Numbered from the stretch's first letter, positions 49,353 to 57,974 are shown. The stretch: 64,000 nt of DNA from Maridesulfovibrio sp050916235 (GCF_050916235.1 NZ_CP104854.1:2294001-2358000); one strand, 5' to 3'. Notes: generated by a model not told the origin, from the sequence alone. A program made the numbers and translations.

Positions 49353-50111
49353 TTACTGTTGCGGCGTGGCTGTTCTGGTTTCCAGTTCACGCCACAGAGC
49401 GGAGAACGACAATGCTGCATCTGATTTGGGATCAAACACATGCAGAGGCGTGCGCTCTATTCCCATGCGTTCAACATTGGCTCTGGCGGGGATGGAATTG
49501 TCGCAGAATTTTCCGGGAAACTGCTTTTTGCTCTGAAGTATCAGCATGCGGTGACCGCTCTTGCGACGGTCCACCATGTTGAAGAATGGAATGAGCTGAG
49601 CGGATGTTTCGGGCAGGGTCTTCAGGTATTCGTCCACCTTAAGAAATGTCTGCTGCGATAGAATTGCCGGAATCAGCGGCATGAGGATGAAATGGGTCGC
49701 AGAGAATACCGCGTCTGAAAGGTTGGAAATGCTTGGCGGGCAGTCGAATATGAAGACGTCATACTCGTCCCGGAGAGACTCCATGATTTTATTCATTTTT
49801 TTGCGGGCTTTTTTGCTCTCGTCGAGTATCAGGTCCATGTTGCGGTACTCGAATCCGGCCGGGATAATTGACAGGTTGCTGTATGGCGTAGGCTCAATAA
49901 GTTCTTTGATCAGCTTTTTGTCTTTGACGATCTTTTTGAGTCTGGTTTCCTGCAGCGGGTCCACGCCGAGGTGAAATGTTGCCGCGCCCTGCGGGTCAAG
50001 ATCCCAGAGAAGGGTCCTGTTACCGCTGGCTGCACTCAGGTAGGCGAGGTTGACTGCTGTTGTTGTCTTCCCGACTCCACCTTTCATGTTGTAGCATGCA
50101 AGTATTTTCAT
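49353..50111 (-). CDS. ParA-family ATPase (orphan)
   Basis: A 252-residue deviant-Walker P-loop ATPase. The N-terminus reads MKILACYNMKGGVGKTTTAVNLAYLSA, with the signature Lys of ParA/MinD proteins; the Walker A' region is followed by FIFDCPPSISNLSDAVF. Such proteins position plasmids, chromosomes or cell-pole machinery. No parB or parS-like gene is adjacent, so it is probably a cargo- or pole-positioning ParA. ATG 50111 is preferred over GTG 50120; both have weak ribosome sites. Confidence 0.88.
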   Translation of the reverse strand: MKILACYNMKGGVGKTTTAVNLAYLSAASGNRTLLWDLDPQGAATFHLGVDPLQETRLKKIVKDKKLIKELIEPTPYSNLSIIPAGFEYRNMDLILDESKKARKKMNKIMESLRDEYDVFIFDCPPSISNLSDAVFSATHFILMPLIPAILSQQTFLKVDEYLKTLPETSAQLIPFFNMVDRRKSGHRMLILQSKKQFPGKFCDNSIPARANVERMGIERTPLHVFDPKSDAALSFSALWRELETRTATPQQ

Positions 50112-50226
50112 AATTGGCACCGGTTGGATGTGTTTGAGGCAGATGTTTGTCTAATAGTATATATCCACTCCATCTTTAGCTGTTTAATGTTACGGTTGTG
50201 TTGCAGAGTTGTGTTACGGTGAATAA

Positions 50227-50256
50227 AAAAGCGGTCTGCCTTAACAGACCGCTTTT
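50227..50256 (-). terminator. intrinsic terminator between DUF4911-like gene and parA
   Basis: AAAAGCGGTCTG and CAGACCGCTTTT form a long stem with a small loop. On the minus strand a T-run follows, 24 bases after the stop at 50280, so it ends the small upstream gene. Confidence 0.87.
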
Positions 50257-50279
50257 GGTGCGTGTTCCTGATATGAAAA

Positions 50280-50564
50280 TTACTTGGCCGGTACGTTGGG
50301 GTCGGGCAGAAACTTAATTTCCATTTCCTGCTTGAGCCCTTCCATGAATTCGAAGAATTCCCGCTTCTGATGCGGACTGTAACGCAGGAGCAGCACTCCC
50401 TTGAAACGGTCGGCGATGGTGAACAGCGCAAGGTTGTCGACCGCTTCCATGAGAAAGCGGAACATGGCGATATCCGCAGGGGCTATCTGAATGTAAATAC
50501 GGCTGGACTGCTCCGGGGCAGGCGGCAGCGGGCGCGGACGTGGTGTTCTTTTTTTTCGACTCAT
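50280..50564 (-). CDS. DUF4911-like small protein
   Basis: A 94-residue protein with a basic, Pro-rich N-terminus (RKKRTPRPRPLPPAP) and a compact alpha/beta body (about 20-85; IYIQIAPADIAMFRFLMEAVDNLALFTIADRFKGVLLLRY) that resembles the DUF4911 family found in delta-proteobacteria. GGAGG precedes ATG by ten bases, and a terminator follows. Function unknown. The family name is my best match by eye and needs a search. Confidence 0.65.
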   Translation of the reverse strand: MSRKKRTPRPRPLPPAPEQSSRIYIQIAPADIAMFRFLMEAVDNLALFTIADRFKGVLLLRYSPHQKREFFEFMEGLKQEMEIKFLPDPNVPAK

Positions 50565-50715
50565 TTCTTTTGTGCCTCCGGCGTCCAGAGGGGAAGGGGG
50601 GGCTCCCCTTCTCCTCTCCCCAAAACGCGCCTTAATAGGGTCTAGGCGGTTTGATGAAATGGAGGACGGTATTCCGGGAAGTTTATGGTTAATCGGTTAG
50701 TGAAATATTGGAAAC

Positions 50716-50743
50716 GGGGCTTTCCTCCAAGAGGATAAACCCC
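50716..50743. repeat. stem-loop downstream of M24 peptidase gene
   Basis: GGGGCTTTCCTC and GAGGATAAACCCC can pair around CAA. No strong T-run follows on either strand. It lies about 280 bases beyond the stop of the M24 peptidase gene and could be a late terminator on the minus strand. Confidence 0.4.
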
Positions 50744-50860
50744 GCTAAAAGCAATCAGGTTTATTAAATCAAAGTTACTCGCAGCTACGATGACTGTGGC
50801 CTTAAATTATGATTTGTAAATGGCTACAGTGAATCCCTACTTAAGTGAATGCTCTAAACG
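50744..50860. other. intergenic sequence before copy B of the interspersed element
   Basis: I see no gene or recognisable site in this stretch. Together with the stem-loop at 50716-50743 and the element at 50861-50998 it makes up most of the 455-base gap between the DUF4911-like gene and the M24 peptidase gene. Confidence 0.4.
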
Positions 50861-50998
50861 GATAGGGATTCCAAAGGGCCATTAGCCGTTAGGCGAGAAG
50901 CTCCGCTTCGAGTCTTACGGATATGGAGAGCAGAGATGACTTGCTCCTTTGGCCGCCGGAGACGAAATCGGATTGCCTAAAAGCGCATAGCGCATCAA
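50861..50998 (-). repeat. interspersed element, copy B (downstream of M24 peptidase gene)
   Basis: It shares with copy A the left end GATAGGGATTCCAAAGGG (50861-50878), the central CCTTTGGCCGCCGGA (50946-50960), GACGAAATC, and the right end AAAAGCGCATAGCGCATCAA (about 50979-50998). Its hairpin loop is expanded by about 60 bases relative to copy A and carries an internal stem (GAAGCTCCGCTTC). Like copy A it lies just past the stop of a minus-strand gene (stop at 51020). Confidence 0.75.
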
Positions 50999-51019
50999 AG
51001 CCAGCCTCGTAGAGCCGTT

Positions 51020-52096
51020 TTACATGATCTTGTAGCCGTCTTCGGTGATGAGCACCATGTATTCCCAGCGGATGCCGCCCCAGTCGGGGTAGTAGAGGCC
51101 AGGCTCGACGGTGATGACCATGCCTGGTTTGAGTTCTCCCTTGGCAATAGGGCTTACACTTGGCATTTCGTGTGTTTCAAGGCCGATGCCGTGTCCGAGG
51201 GAATGGGTGAAGTATTCTGCAACGCCGTATTTTTCGAAGACAGCACGGGCTGTGTGGTAGGCGTGCTGTATGGGCAGTCCGGGACGCAGGGTCTTTATGG
51301 CCGCCATCTGGGCTTCCTGAACCTGATCGCGCACGGTAAGGAACCGGTCGGACGGTTTATCTCCAACCCAGAAGGTGCGGGTCTGGTCGGAGCAGTAGTC
51401 TCCGAGTCTTCCACCCATGTCTATGAGGACGAGATCTCCTTCCCGCAGCTTGTTATTGCCGGGAATGGCGTGGGGCAGGGCGGCATTGGGGCCGACGCCG
51501 ACGATGGTGGAAAAGGAAAGCTCGGAAGCTCCGTTGTTGCGGAAAAGCTGTTCAACTTCCCATGATATTTCGTATTCGGTCACGCCTTCCTGCAGCTTGG
51601 GCTCAAGAAGTTCGTAAACCTTGTGGTTGAGTGCGCAGGATTCTTCCATCAGCCTGATTTCGGTTTCATCCTTGATCAGCCTGAGGTCTTCCACCAGTCC
51701 TGAAATCTGCCGAAGTTCGCACAGTTCGCTCAGTTGTTCATGCTCGAAAATATTGATCGATTTTGGGTCATAGGCAAGATGCCTGATTCCGTTGGATTTG
51801 AAAAATCCGCTAAGGGCATCGAATTTGCGTCCGGAATAGATGAAGATGTCCTCTTCACTCCATACCCGGCGGGCGGCGTCGAGGTAGCGTGGGTCGGTGA
51901 GCAGGAAATCGCGACCTTCGGGGGTTATGATCAGCCAGCCGGCGCTTTCGTTGCACTGTGGGTCATGAAGCTCGAATCCGCTGAGGTAGTACCTGTTGGC
52001 CGCAGAGTTGATCAGCAGAGCGGGATATCCGCGGTCTTTGAGGCGTCTGCGTACATTCTCCCGTCTCTGTTCGTAGGTGGCGCTGGAAATTGTCAT
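51020..52096 (-). CDS. M24 family metallopeptidase (Xaa-Pro aminopeptidase-like)
   Basis: A 358-residue peptidase. A creatinase-like N-terminal domain (about 5-130) is followed by a pita-bread M24 domain. All five dinuclear metal ligands are visible: Asp and Asp in VLIDMGGRLGDYCSDQTRTF, His in HSLGHGIGLETHE, Glu in VITVEPGLYYP, and Glu in GGIRWEYMVLIT. It should release N-terminal residues ahead of proline. The ribosome site is weak. The next gene upstream (FAD oxidoreductase) ends eight bases away, so the pair is likely co-transcribed. Confidence 0.9.
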   Translation of the reverse strand: MTISSATYEQRRENVRRRLKDRGYPALLINSAANRYYLSGFELHDPQCNESAGWLIITPEGRDFLLTDPRYLDAARRVWSEEDIFIYSGRKFDALSGFFKSNGIRHLAYDPKSINIFEHEQLSELCELRQISGLVEDLRLIKDETEIRLMEESCALNHKVYELLEPKLQEGVTEYEISWEVEQLFRNNGASELSFSTIVGVGPNAALPHAIPGNNKLREGDLVLIDMGGRLGDYCSDQTRTFWVGDKPSDRFLTVRDQVQEAQMAAIKTLRPGLPIQHAYHTARAVFEKYGVAEYFTHSLGHGIGLETHEMPSVSPIAKGELKPGMVITVEPGLYYPDWGGIRWEYMVLITEDGYKIM

Positions 52097-52104
52097 GAGT
52101 GTAT

Positions 52105-53454
52105 TTAAATCCTGTATGTGGTTTCAGGCTGACCGTTAACCATCCTTTCAGCCCATTCAACACCCTGCATTACGGAGTGATCCATGTTTGAAACCTCGTA
52201 TTTCCAGCCACCGAAACGGCCTCTGGAATAGATATGCATGGACTCAAGCGCAGGCTGTAAAATCTTTAACGCTTCATCGCGTTGCAGGCAAGGGATGGGA
52301 TAGCCGTAATCCACATTTATGGACCAGCGGGAGACGATATCCTTGCGGTCGGATTCCTCCAGCATGGTGGTGTTGACCAGGCCGTCTTCAACCTGCTGTA
52401 CCACCTCGGATTCATTGACCTCCTTGTCGGTTGAATAGGAAACTTCGCACATCAGGGCCCTCCCGGTTCCGGGAATCGGGGTATTGTTGGGGGAGTAGTT
52501 GTGGAAGTTGGTGACCCGGTAGAACGGGCTGTTGTCTTCAGGGAAATACATCCAGCAGCGGGAATCGGGCTTTGAAGTGGCAAGGCCGATTCCTGTGACG
52601 ATCACTCCGTTGTGTTTGAGTGCGGCCGCGGCGTTGACCAGCCTCTCGTCGGCTCTCTTCAGCCAGCGGGAGGTCAGGATGTCTACGGGGCCGGTGTTCA
52701 GCAGCCTGTCGTATTCAAAGGAGTTGCCGTTTGAGTCGGCGATTTTCTTTTGCTGCTGGTCGATGGAGATGATTTCGGTGTTGTATCTGATGTGCTGCTT
52801 CAGGGTGTCGGCCAGCCTGCGGTAGATGGTTCCAGTGCCGCCTTTGAGCGGAAAGCGGAATTTGTTGTTCGGGCCCCAGGACAGCTGGTCACGTTCAAGC
52901 AGTATGTTCTTGAGCACAGAACGCAGGTCTATGACACTGACTCGTTCACCGATCCATGAAAAGGACATTTTCTCAGGATAGGTAGCCCAGACCTTGTAGT
53001 TGTAGGGAAGCATGAAGTGGCGAGCGATGCCTTCCCCGAAGATCTTTTGAATCCATTCTTCGAAGTTTCGGGGTGGCTCCTCCGGCCTTTCTCCGGGAAG
53101 CAGGCCCCGGACGCATTCCCAGCGTTCCTGATTGGGCAGGTATCTTATGTTGTTCTGGAACGGGTAGGGCACCCAGTTCCCGCAGGCGCGAACCCATGAT
53201 TCACGCAGATGCTCGATGTACTCGTCCTTGAGCAGCTCATCCAGCAGCCGGTCATAATATTCATAGTGTGAAAAAGCCACGTGCCCGCCGATGTCCCAGG
53301 TGAAACCTTTTTCATCGGTGAAGCTTGAGGCCAGCCCTCCGGCCCAGGAATTTTTTTCCAGCACAACGAACGATTTTTCCCCCAGTTCGCTCAGCCTTCT
53401 GGCCGCTCCGAGACCGGTCGGACCCGCGCCGATTATGGCATATCTGGTTTTCAT
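52105..53454 (-). CDS. FAD-dependent amine oxidase/UDP-galactopyranose mutase-like protein
   Basis: A 449-residue flavoprotein. The FAD-binding N-terminus is YAIIGAGPTGLGAARRLSELG, with GGLASSFTDEKGFTWDIGGH soon after, as in protoporphyrinogen-oxidase-like and UDP-galactopyranose-mutase-like families. A C-terminal FAD-contact segment reads GRFGGWKYEVSNMDHSVMQG. It may act in polysaccharide or isoprenoid-quinone related metabolism; no neighbour settles this. GGAG lies eight bases before ATG. Confidence 0.8.
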   Translation of the reverse strand: MKTRYAIIGAGPTGLGAARRLSELGEKSFVVLEKNSWAGGLASSFTDEKGFTWDIGGHVAFSHYEYYDRLLDELLKDEYIEHLRESWVRACGNWVPYPFQNNIRYLPNQERWECVRGLLPGERPEEPPRNFEEWIQKIFGEGIARHFMLPYNYKVWATYPEKMSFSWIGERVSVIDLRSVLKNILLERDQLSWGPNNKFRFPLKGGTGTIYRRLADTLKQHIRYNTEIISIDQQQKKIADSNGNSFEYDRLLNTGPVDILTSRWLKRADERLVNAAAALKHNGVIVTGIGLATSKPDSRCWMYFPEDNSPFYRVTNFHNYSPNNTPIPGTGRALMCEVSYSTDKEVNESEVVQQVEDGLVNTTMLEESDRKDIVSRWSINVDYGYPIPCLQRDEALKILQPALESMHIYSRGRFGGWKYEVSNMDHSVMQGVEWAERMVNGQPETTYRI

Positions 53455-53539
53455 GGGGTCTACTCCATCTTGTGATTATTGTTTGTTTCACAAGATAAGC
53501 AAGGGGCATGCCAGTGACTTGGAGCTGTAAAACAGTGCG

Positions 53540-53590
53540 CATAACAACACTGTAACTGACCTTTCTCTTCGCCGTAACAGGTTCGTAACC
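53540..53590 (+). promoter_or_regulatory. Pho-box-like array upstream of pstS
   Basis: TAAC-containing hexamers occur at 53540 (CATAAC), 53551 (TGTAAC), 53573 (CGTAAC) and 53584 (CGTAAC), all in a strict 11-base register, with one position at 53562 empty. PhoB boxes are 11-base direct repeats, so this array is the likely PhoB site controlling phosphate-starvation expression of the pst genes. Confidence 0.65.
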
Positions 53591-53675
53591 AAGTTCGGAT
53601 AGACACTGTCTCAGCGAAACAAAACGGACACGGTGAATCTGCGTCTGCAATTAAAATCCATTTTTGGAGGAAATC

Positions 53676-54494
53676 ATGAAAAAGATTATCGCTCTTGCTG
53701 CCGTTCTGGTAATGGCATTTACAGGTTCCGCATTTGCCGGCACCATTCAGGTTAAGGGTTCCACCACTGTTCTGCCTCTCATGCAGAAAGCTGCTGAAGC
53801 TTTCATGAAAGCAAATCCCAACGTATCCATCTCCATTTCCGGCGGCGGTTCTTCCAACGGAGCTAAAGCTCTGATTGACGGCACCACCGACATCGCCATG
53901 ATGTCCCGTGACATGAAATCCGCAGAAGCTCAGAAAGCTACTGATAATGGCCGCGCACCTGAGCAGTTCATCGTCGCTCTCGACTGCATCGTTCCCGTTG
54001 TAAACCCTGCCAACCCCGTCAGCGCCCTGACCAAGGAACAGCTGCTTGGCATCTACACCGGCAAAATCACCAACTGGAAAGAGCTTGGCGGTGAAGACGC
54101 ACAGATCGTTGTTATTTCTCGTGACACCTCTTCCGGTACCTATGATTGCTGGAAAGACAAAATCATGCACGCAGACGGCAACAAGAACCGTGTATTCGCA
54201 GGTGCTCTGCTTCAGGCTTCCAACGGTGCTGTTGCTCAGGCTGTTGCCAAGAACAAAAAGTCCATCGGTTATGTAGGCCTTGCTTACCTGAACAAGGAGA
54301 TCAAGGGTGTTTCCGTTGACGGTATCTCCGCTTCCGTAGCTACCGCTAAAGACGGTTCCTACCCCATCGCTCGCGGTCTGAACCTCTACACTCCCGGCAA
54401 GCCCGCTGGCGAAGTAAAGGCTCTGATCGATTTCATGATGAGCCCCGCCGGCCAGAATCTTGCTGCCGACACCGGCTTCATCCCCGTAAAATAG
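53676..54494 (+). CDS. pstS: phosphate ABC transporter substrate-binding protein PstS
   Basis: Periplasmic phosphate receptor of 272 residues. The signal peptide is MKKIIALAAVLVMAFTGSAFA (about 1-21). The mature protein opens with IQVKGSTTVLPLMQKAAEAF and contains SGGGSSNGAKALIDGTTDIAMMSRDM and SRDTSSGTYD, which form the phosphate-binding loops. GGAGGA lies six bases before ATG 53676; the frame's earlier ATG lacks this. A Pho-box-like array precedes it. pstC and pstA follow. Confidence 0.95.
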   Translation: MKKIIALAAVLVMAFTGSAFAGTIQVKGSTTVLPLMQKAAEAFMKANPNVSISISGGGSSNGAKALIDGTTDIAMMSRDMKSAEAQKATDNGRAPEQFIVALDCIVPVVNPANPVSALTKEQLLGIYTGKITNWKELGGEDAQIVVISRDTSSGTYDCWKDKIMHADGNKNRVFAGALLQASNGAVAQAVAKNKKSIGYVGLAYLNKEIKGVSVDGISASVATAKDGSYPIARGLNLYTPGKPAGEVKALIDFMMSPAGQNLAADTGFIPVK

Positions 54495-54532
54495 TCTGCG
54501 GTTAACCTGCTGACCGGGTCCGAATTCGAATA

Positions 54533-54566
54533 CTCCGGGGGGCCGAGGCTCCCCGGAGATTTTACG
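54533..54566 (+). terminator. stem-loop between pstS and pstC (partial terminator)
   Basis: CTCCGGGG and CCCCGGAG form an eight-base stem with a ten-base loop, then ATTTTAC. The T-run is short, so it likely allows partial read-through and gives more PstS than permease, as in other binding-protein transporter operons. Confidence 0.65.
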
Positions 54567-54619
54567 CCCGAACGGGCTGGAAGATTGAACAACACTTTTT
54601 ATTATCAGAGGAAAATATC

Positions 54620-55972
54620 GTGATTACGTCCCGTAACATCTGTCTGCTTTTAATCTTACTCGCAGTTGTCAGCGGAGTTTATGGATACAAGCTCGGAACA
54701 AGGACTGAAGCCGAACAGATTTTCATCTCTTCCGTCGAGAAGGTGGAGCAGAGGGGAGACTATTCCATGAGTGCCGTCGGTGCGCTCAAGAAAGTCATGA
54801 TGCTTTCCACTCATGAAATTGCTGAAGGCACAGATGCTTCGGCTTTGACCGAGGCTGAGAAAGAGCTGCGGATAAAGGAGTTTAATTCGGAACTTAACCG
54901 GATTTATACCACCGTCCGCACTGATGCCGCGGTCATGGGCAACAACAAGGGGGACCAGGAAACCTTTCAGCTTATCCGCTCCAGCGCTGAGCATATGGTC
55001 TCCTCCAGATCCACAGGATGGTATATCTTTGCGTCAGTTCTTGGCGTTATCGGCTGTGCAGTCCTGACTCTTTCTTCCCTTAATCTGAGTCGACGCACCA
55101 CTGAACGCATAATCCACTCTTTCTTTCTGGTTACGGCGTTCACCTCTGTGCTGGTGCTTTTCCTGATCATGGTATTTCTTTTCGTTGAAGGACTTCCGGT
55201 CTTCAAATCCGTGTCCTTCACCGATTTTATCTTCGGGTTTGAGTGGTATCCCACTGAGGAACCCCCGGCCCTTGGAATCTGGCCGCTTATTGTCGGCTCC
55301 GGGGCGGTTACCCTGCTTTCTTCACTCATCGCCATTCCTCTGGGGGTGATGACAGCGATATATCTTGCCGAGATCGCATCTCCGAGGGTGCGCAGCATTG
55401 TAAAGCCTGCTGTTGAGATGCTTGCGGCCCTTCCCTCTGTTGTCATCGGCTTCTTCGGCATGGTCGTGGTGGCGCCTTTCCTCCAGAATACTCTGGACAT
55501 TGCGGTAGGGCTGAACCTCTTCAATGCCTCGGTGATGCTTGCCTTCATGGCGGTTCCGACAATTACCAGTATTTCCGAGGACGCACTCTATTCAGTTCCA
55601 TCGGAGCTTAAGGAGGCGTCTCTGGCTCTCGGCGCGACCCATTGGCAGTCCATATACAAGGTAATGGTTCCTGCGTCTCTGTCCGGAATTTCAACCGGGG
55701 TTATTCTCGGAATGGCCCGTTCCATAGGGGAGACAATGGTTGTTCTGATGGTTGCCGGTGGGGCCGGGCTGCTGCCGACTTCGATCTTTGATCCTGTCCG
55801 CCCCATGCCCGCATCAATCGCAGCCGAGATGGGGGAAGCCCCGTTTCACAGCGAACATTATTATGCACTTTTCGCCATAGGCATGGTGCTTTTCCTTTTC
55901 ACCATGGCTTTCAACCTCGTGGCTGACTACGTATCCCATAAGTATAAACAGGTCGGCTCTGCCACACTTTAG
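54620..55972 (+). CDS. pstC: phosphate ABC transporter permease PstC
   Basis: Inner-membrane permease of 450 residues. A first hydrophobic segment at about 5-23 is followed by a roughly 110-residue hydrophilic insertion, a second segment (about 132-155), and then the six-helix permease core. The conserved EAA loop is ALYSVPSELKEASLALGATHWQSIYKVMVPASLSG. At 450 residues it is much longer than typical PstC (near 300) because of the N-terminal insertion. Start GTG 54620 has AGAGGA upstream. PstA follows after 30 bases. Confidence 0.93.
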   Translation: MITSRNICLLLILLAVVSGVYGYKLGTRTEAEQIFISSVEKVEQRGDYSMSAVGALKKVMMLSTHEIAEGTDASALTEAEKELRIKEFNSELNRIYTTVRTDAAVMGNNKGDQETFQLIRSSAEHMVSSRSTGWYIFASVLGVIGCAVLTLSSLNLSRRTTERIIHSFFLVTAFTSVLVLFLIMVFLFVEGLPVFKSVSFTDFIFGFEWYPTEEPPALGIWPLIVGSGAVTLLSSLIAIPLGVMTAIYLAEIASPRVRSIVKPAVEMLAALPSVVIGFFGMVVVAPFLQNTLDIAVGLNLFNASVMLAFMAVPTITSISEDALYSVPSELKEASLALGATHWQSIYKVMVPASLSGISTGVILGMARSIGETMVVLMVAGGAGLLPTSIFDPVRPMPASIAAEMGEAPFHSEHYYALFAIGMVLFLFTMAFNLVADYVSHKYKQVGSATL

Positions 55973-56008
55973 GAAGACTGACTGGACCACAACAACGGGG
56001 AAATGATT

Positions 56009-56959
56009 ATGAACAACTCCGCTGAAACTATAGAGCAAGTAAATTCAATGATTGATAAGACTGACCAGGTCGCCGAGACCATGCTTGAACCGGGACACGG
56101 CAATTATTCTACCAGGGAGAAGATTGAAAAAGTCATCTTCATGCTTTTCAAGGGTGCAGCAGCACTCAACGGCATTGCCCTGCTGATTATCTGCGGCTTT
56201 GTTCTCTACTACGGACTGCCTGCCATGAGTTGGGAATTCCTTACCGAAGCCCCGCGTAACTCAATGACCGAGGGCGGAATTTTTCCCTGTATTGTGGGAA
56301 CAATCGTGCTCAGTTACGGTGCTCTGTTCATCGCGCTGCCCTGGGGTGTTGCCACGGCTATATATCTGAACGAATATGCCACTTCGCCAAGGCTGGTGCG
56401 CATCATCCGTCTGGGGATCAATAACCTTGCCGGGGTTCCGTCGGTTGTCTTCGGGCTGTTCGGACTTTCTCTTTTCGTTACCGTTATGGGTATGGGCGTG
56501 AGCATCATGGCCGGGGTCTGCACCCTCGGAGCGCTGGCGCTGCCGCTGGTCATCGGAGCATCCGAGGAAGCTCTCAAGTCGGTACCCCAGACCTATCGTG
56601 AAGCTTCTCTCGGTCTTGGAGCCACCAAATGGCAGACCATTTACAAGGTCGTGCTTCCTGCTGCACTTCCCGGTATGCTCACCGGTTCCATTCTTACTCT
56701 TTCCAGAGCGGCAGGGGAAACCGCAGCAATCATGTTTACTGCAGCAGTCTTCTTTACCCCTGATATGCCCCAGTCAATTTTTGACGACGTAATGGCTCTT
56801 CCATATCACATCTACGTTCTTGCCACTGCCGGGACTGAAATTGAAAAGACCCGTCACATCCAGTACGGGACTTCGCTGGTACTCATTTCCCTTGTGCTCG
56901 GCATGAACATGGTTGCCATTTACATCCGCGCCAAAATGCAGAAACGGGCCGGGCGATAA
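56009..56959 (+). CDS. pstA: phosphate ABC transporter permease PstA
   Basis: Permease partner of PstC, 316 residues, six hydrophobic segments. The N-terminal 50 residues are hydrophilic. The EAA loop reads ALKSVPQTYREASLGLGATKWQTIYKVVLPAALPGMLTG. Start ATG 56009 is preferred over 56003 because GGGG is eight bases upstream. The ATPase gene pstB and the regulator phoU, which normally follow, are not here; a terminator ends the operon. Confidence 0.93.
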   Translation: MNNSAETIEQVNSMIDKTDQVAETMLEPGHGNYSTREKIEKVIFMLFKGAAALNGIALLIICGFVLYYGLPAMSWEFLTEAPRNSMTEGGIFPCIVGTIVLSYGALFIALPWGVATAIYLNEYATSPRLVRIIRLGINNLAGVPSVVFGLFGLSLFVTVMGMGVSIMAGVCTLGALALPLVIGASEEALKSVPQTYREASLGLGATKWQTIYKVVLPAALPGMLTGSILTLSRAAGETAAIMFTAAVFFTPDMPQSIFDDVMALPYHIYVLATAGTEIEKTRHIQYGTSLVLISLVLGMNMVAIYIRAKMQKRAGR

Positions 56960-56992
56960 AAATTTCCATCCTCACCCTCTTGACCGTGCTTG

Positions 56993-57026
56993 AAACGGCC
57001 TACCTCAAAATGGGGCAGGCCGTTTC
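56993..57026 (+). terminator. intrinsic terminator after pstA
   Basis: AAACGGCCTACC pairs with GGCAGGCCGTTT around a short loop and is followed by a T-rich CTATTTC. It lies 34 bases after the pstA stop and marks the end of the pst operon. Confidence 0.8.
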
Positions 57027-57062
57027 TATTTCATGTGGAGATGTGAAGCAGGCGGGTTCGTT

Positions 57063-57974
57063 TTAATGGGTGCCGGAGTTGTCGATATGGATACAATTGC
57101 GCCCGGCCTTTTTGCTGCGGTAGGCAAGCTCATCTGCCCTGCTGATCGCTGAGCATGTGTCTTCTCCGGGGCTGAGCATGGTTCCACCCAAAGAAACGGT
57201 AACCGAAATGCGCCCGCTGCCGGTTTCAAACCAGGAAAGTTCAACCAGTCGGCGGAGGCGCTCTGCGAGAACGGCAAGGCCTTTTCTGTCAATATCGGGA
57301 ACAAATATTACAAATTCCTCGCCACCCCAGCGGCTGGCGATGTCAGAGGGACGCAGTGCTGCTGATAACGTCTTTGCGACCATACTCAGGACTTTGTCGC
57401 CAGCGCTGTGGCCCCATCTGTCGTTGATCTTTTTGAAATAATCTATGTCTACAAAAAGGATGCCCAGTGTTGTGTTGCTGTTCCCCACTGACTCCTGGAA
57501 ATGTCTGGCCGCAAGATCCAGGCAGCGCCGGTTTGCCACTCCCGTCAGCGGGTCGGTCATGGCTTCCTTGCGCAGAATTTCAAGCTGGTGGGCCATATCC
57601 TTCTTTTCGTTTATGGCAGTGAACAGCTCTGCAGCTCCGATTATATTTCCGAAATCGTCATTCAGCGGGAAGGATTTGACTCTGATGGGGACTCTGTGTC
57701 CGAGCTTGTGGTGCATGAAAACATCTGCGCTCCGACATTCTCCGTCATGCATTGTAGCCTCCATAGGGCAACCATGGACGCAAAGGTCTACGCCGTTCTC
57801 ATCCACATGCCTGAGCAGGTTGTCTTTGCAGCTTGTAGCGATTACTTCCGCTGCAGTGTATCCGGTCAGTTTCTCCGCTCCCCGATTCCAATATGTAATG
57901 ATTCTGTCTTTATTTATGTAATAAATGCCGTCAGATATCGAGTCAAAAATCATTTCGTAAAATTGGTCATTCAT
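57063..57974 (-). CDS. diguanylate cyclase with PAS sensor
   Basis: A 303-residue enzyme that makes c-di-GMP. The PAS domain (about 5-125) contains Cys at 49, 65, 69 and 80, in a loop ending VDLCVHGCPMEATMHDGEC. The GGDEF domain (about 135-300) has the active motif RWGGEEF and an RPSD product-inhibition site, so feedback by c-di-GMP is likely retained. It could link a redox or metal signal to motility and biofilm switching. It is transcribed opposite to pstA. Confidence 0.88.
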   Translation of the reverse strand: MNDQFYEMIFDSISDGIYYINKDRIITYWNRGAEKLTGYTAAEVIATSCKDNLLRHVDENGVDLCVHGCPMEATMHDGECRSADVFMHHKLGHRVPIRVKSFPLNDDFGNIIGAAELFTAINEKKDMAHQLEILRKEAMTDPLTGVANRRCLDLAARHFQESVGNSNTTLGILFVDIDYFKKINDRWGHSAGDKVLSMVAKTLSAALRPSDIASRWGGEEFVIFVPDIDRKGLAVLAERLRRLVELSWFETGSGRISVTVSLGGTMLSPGEDTCSAISRADELAYRSKKAGRNCIHIDNSGTH

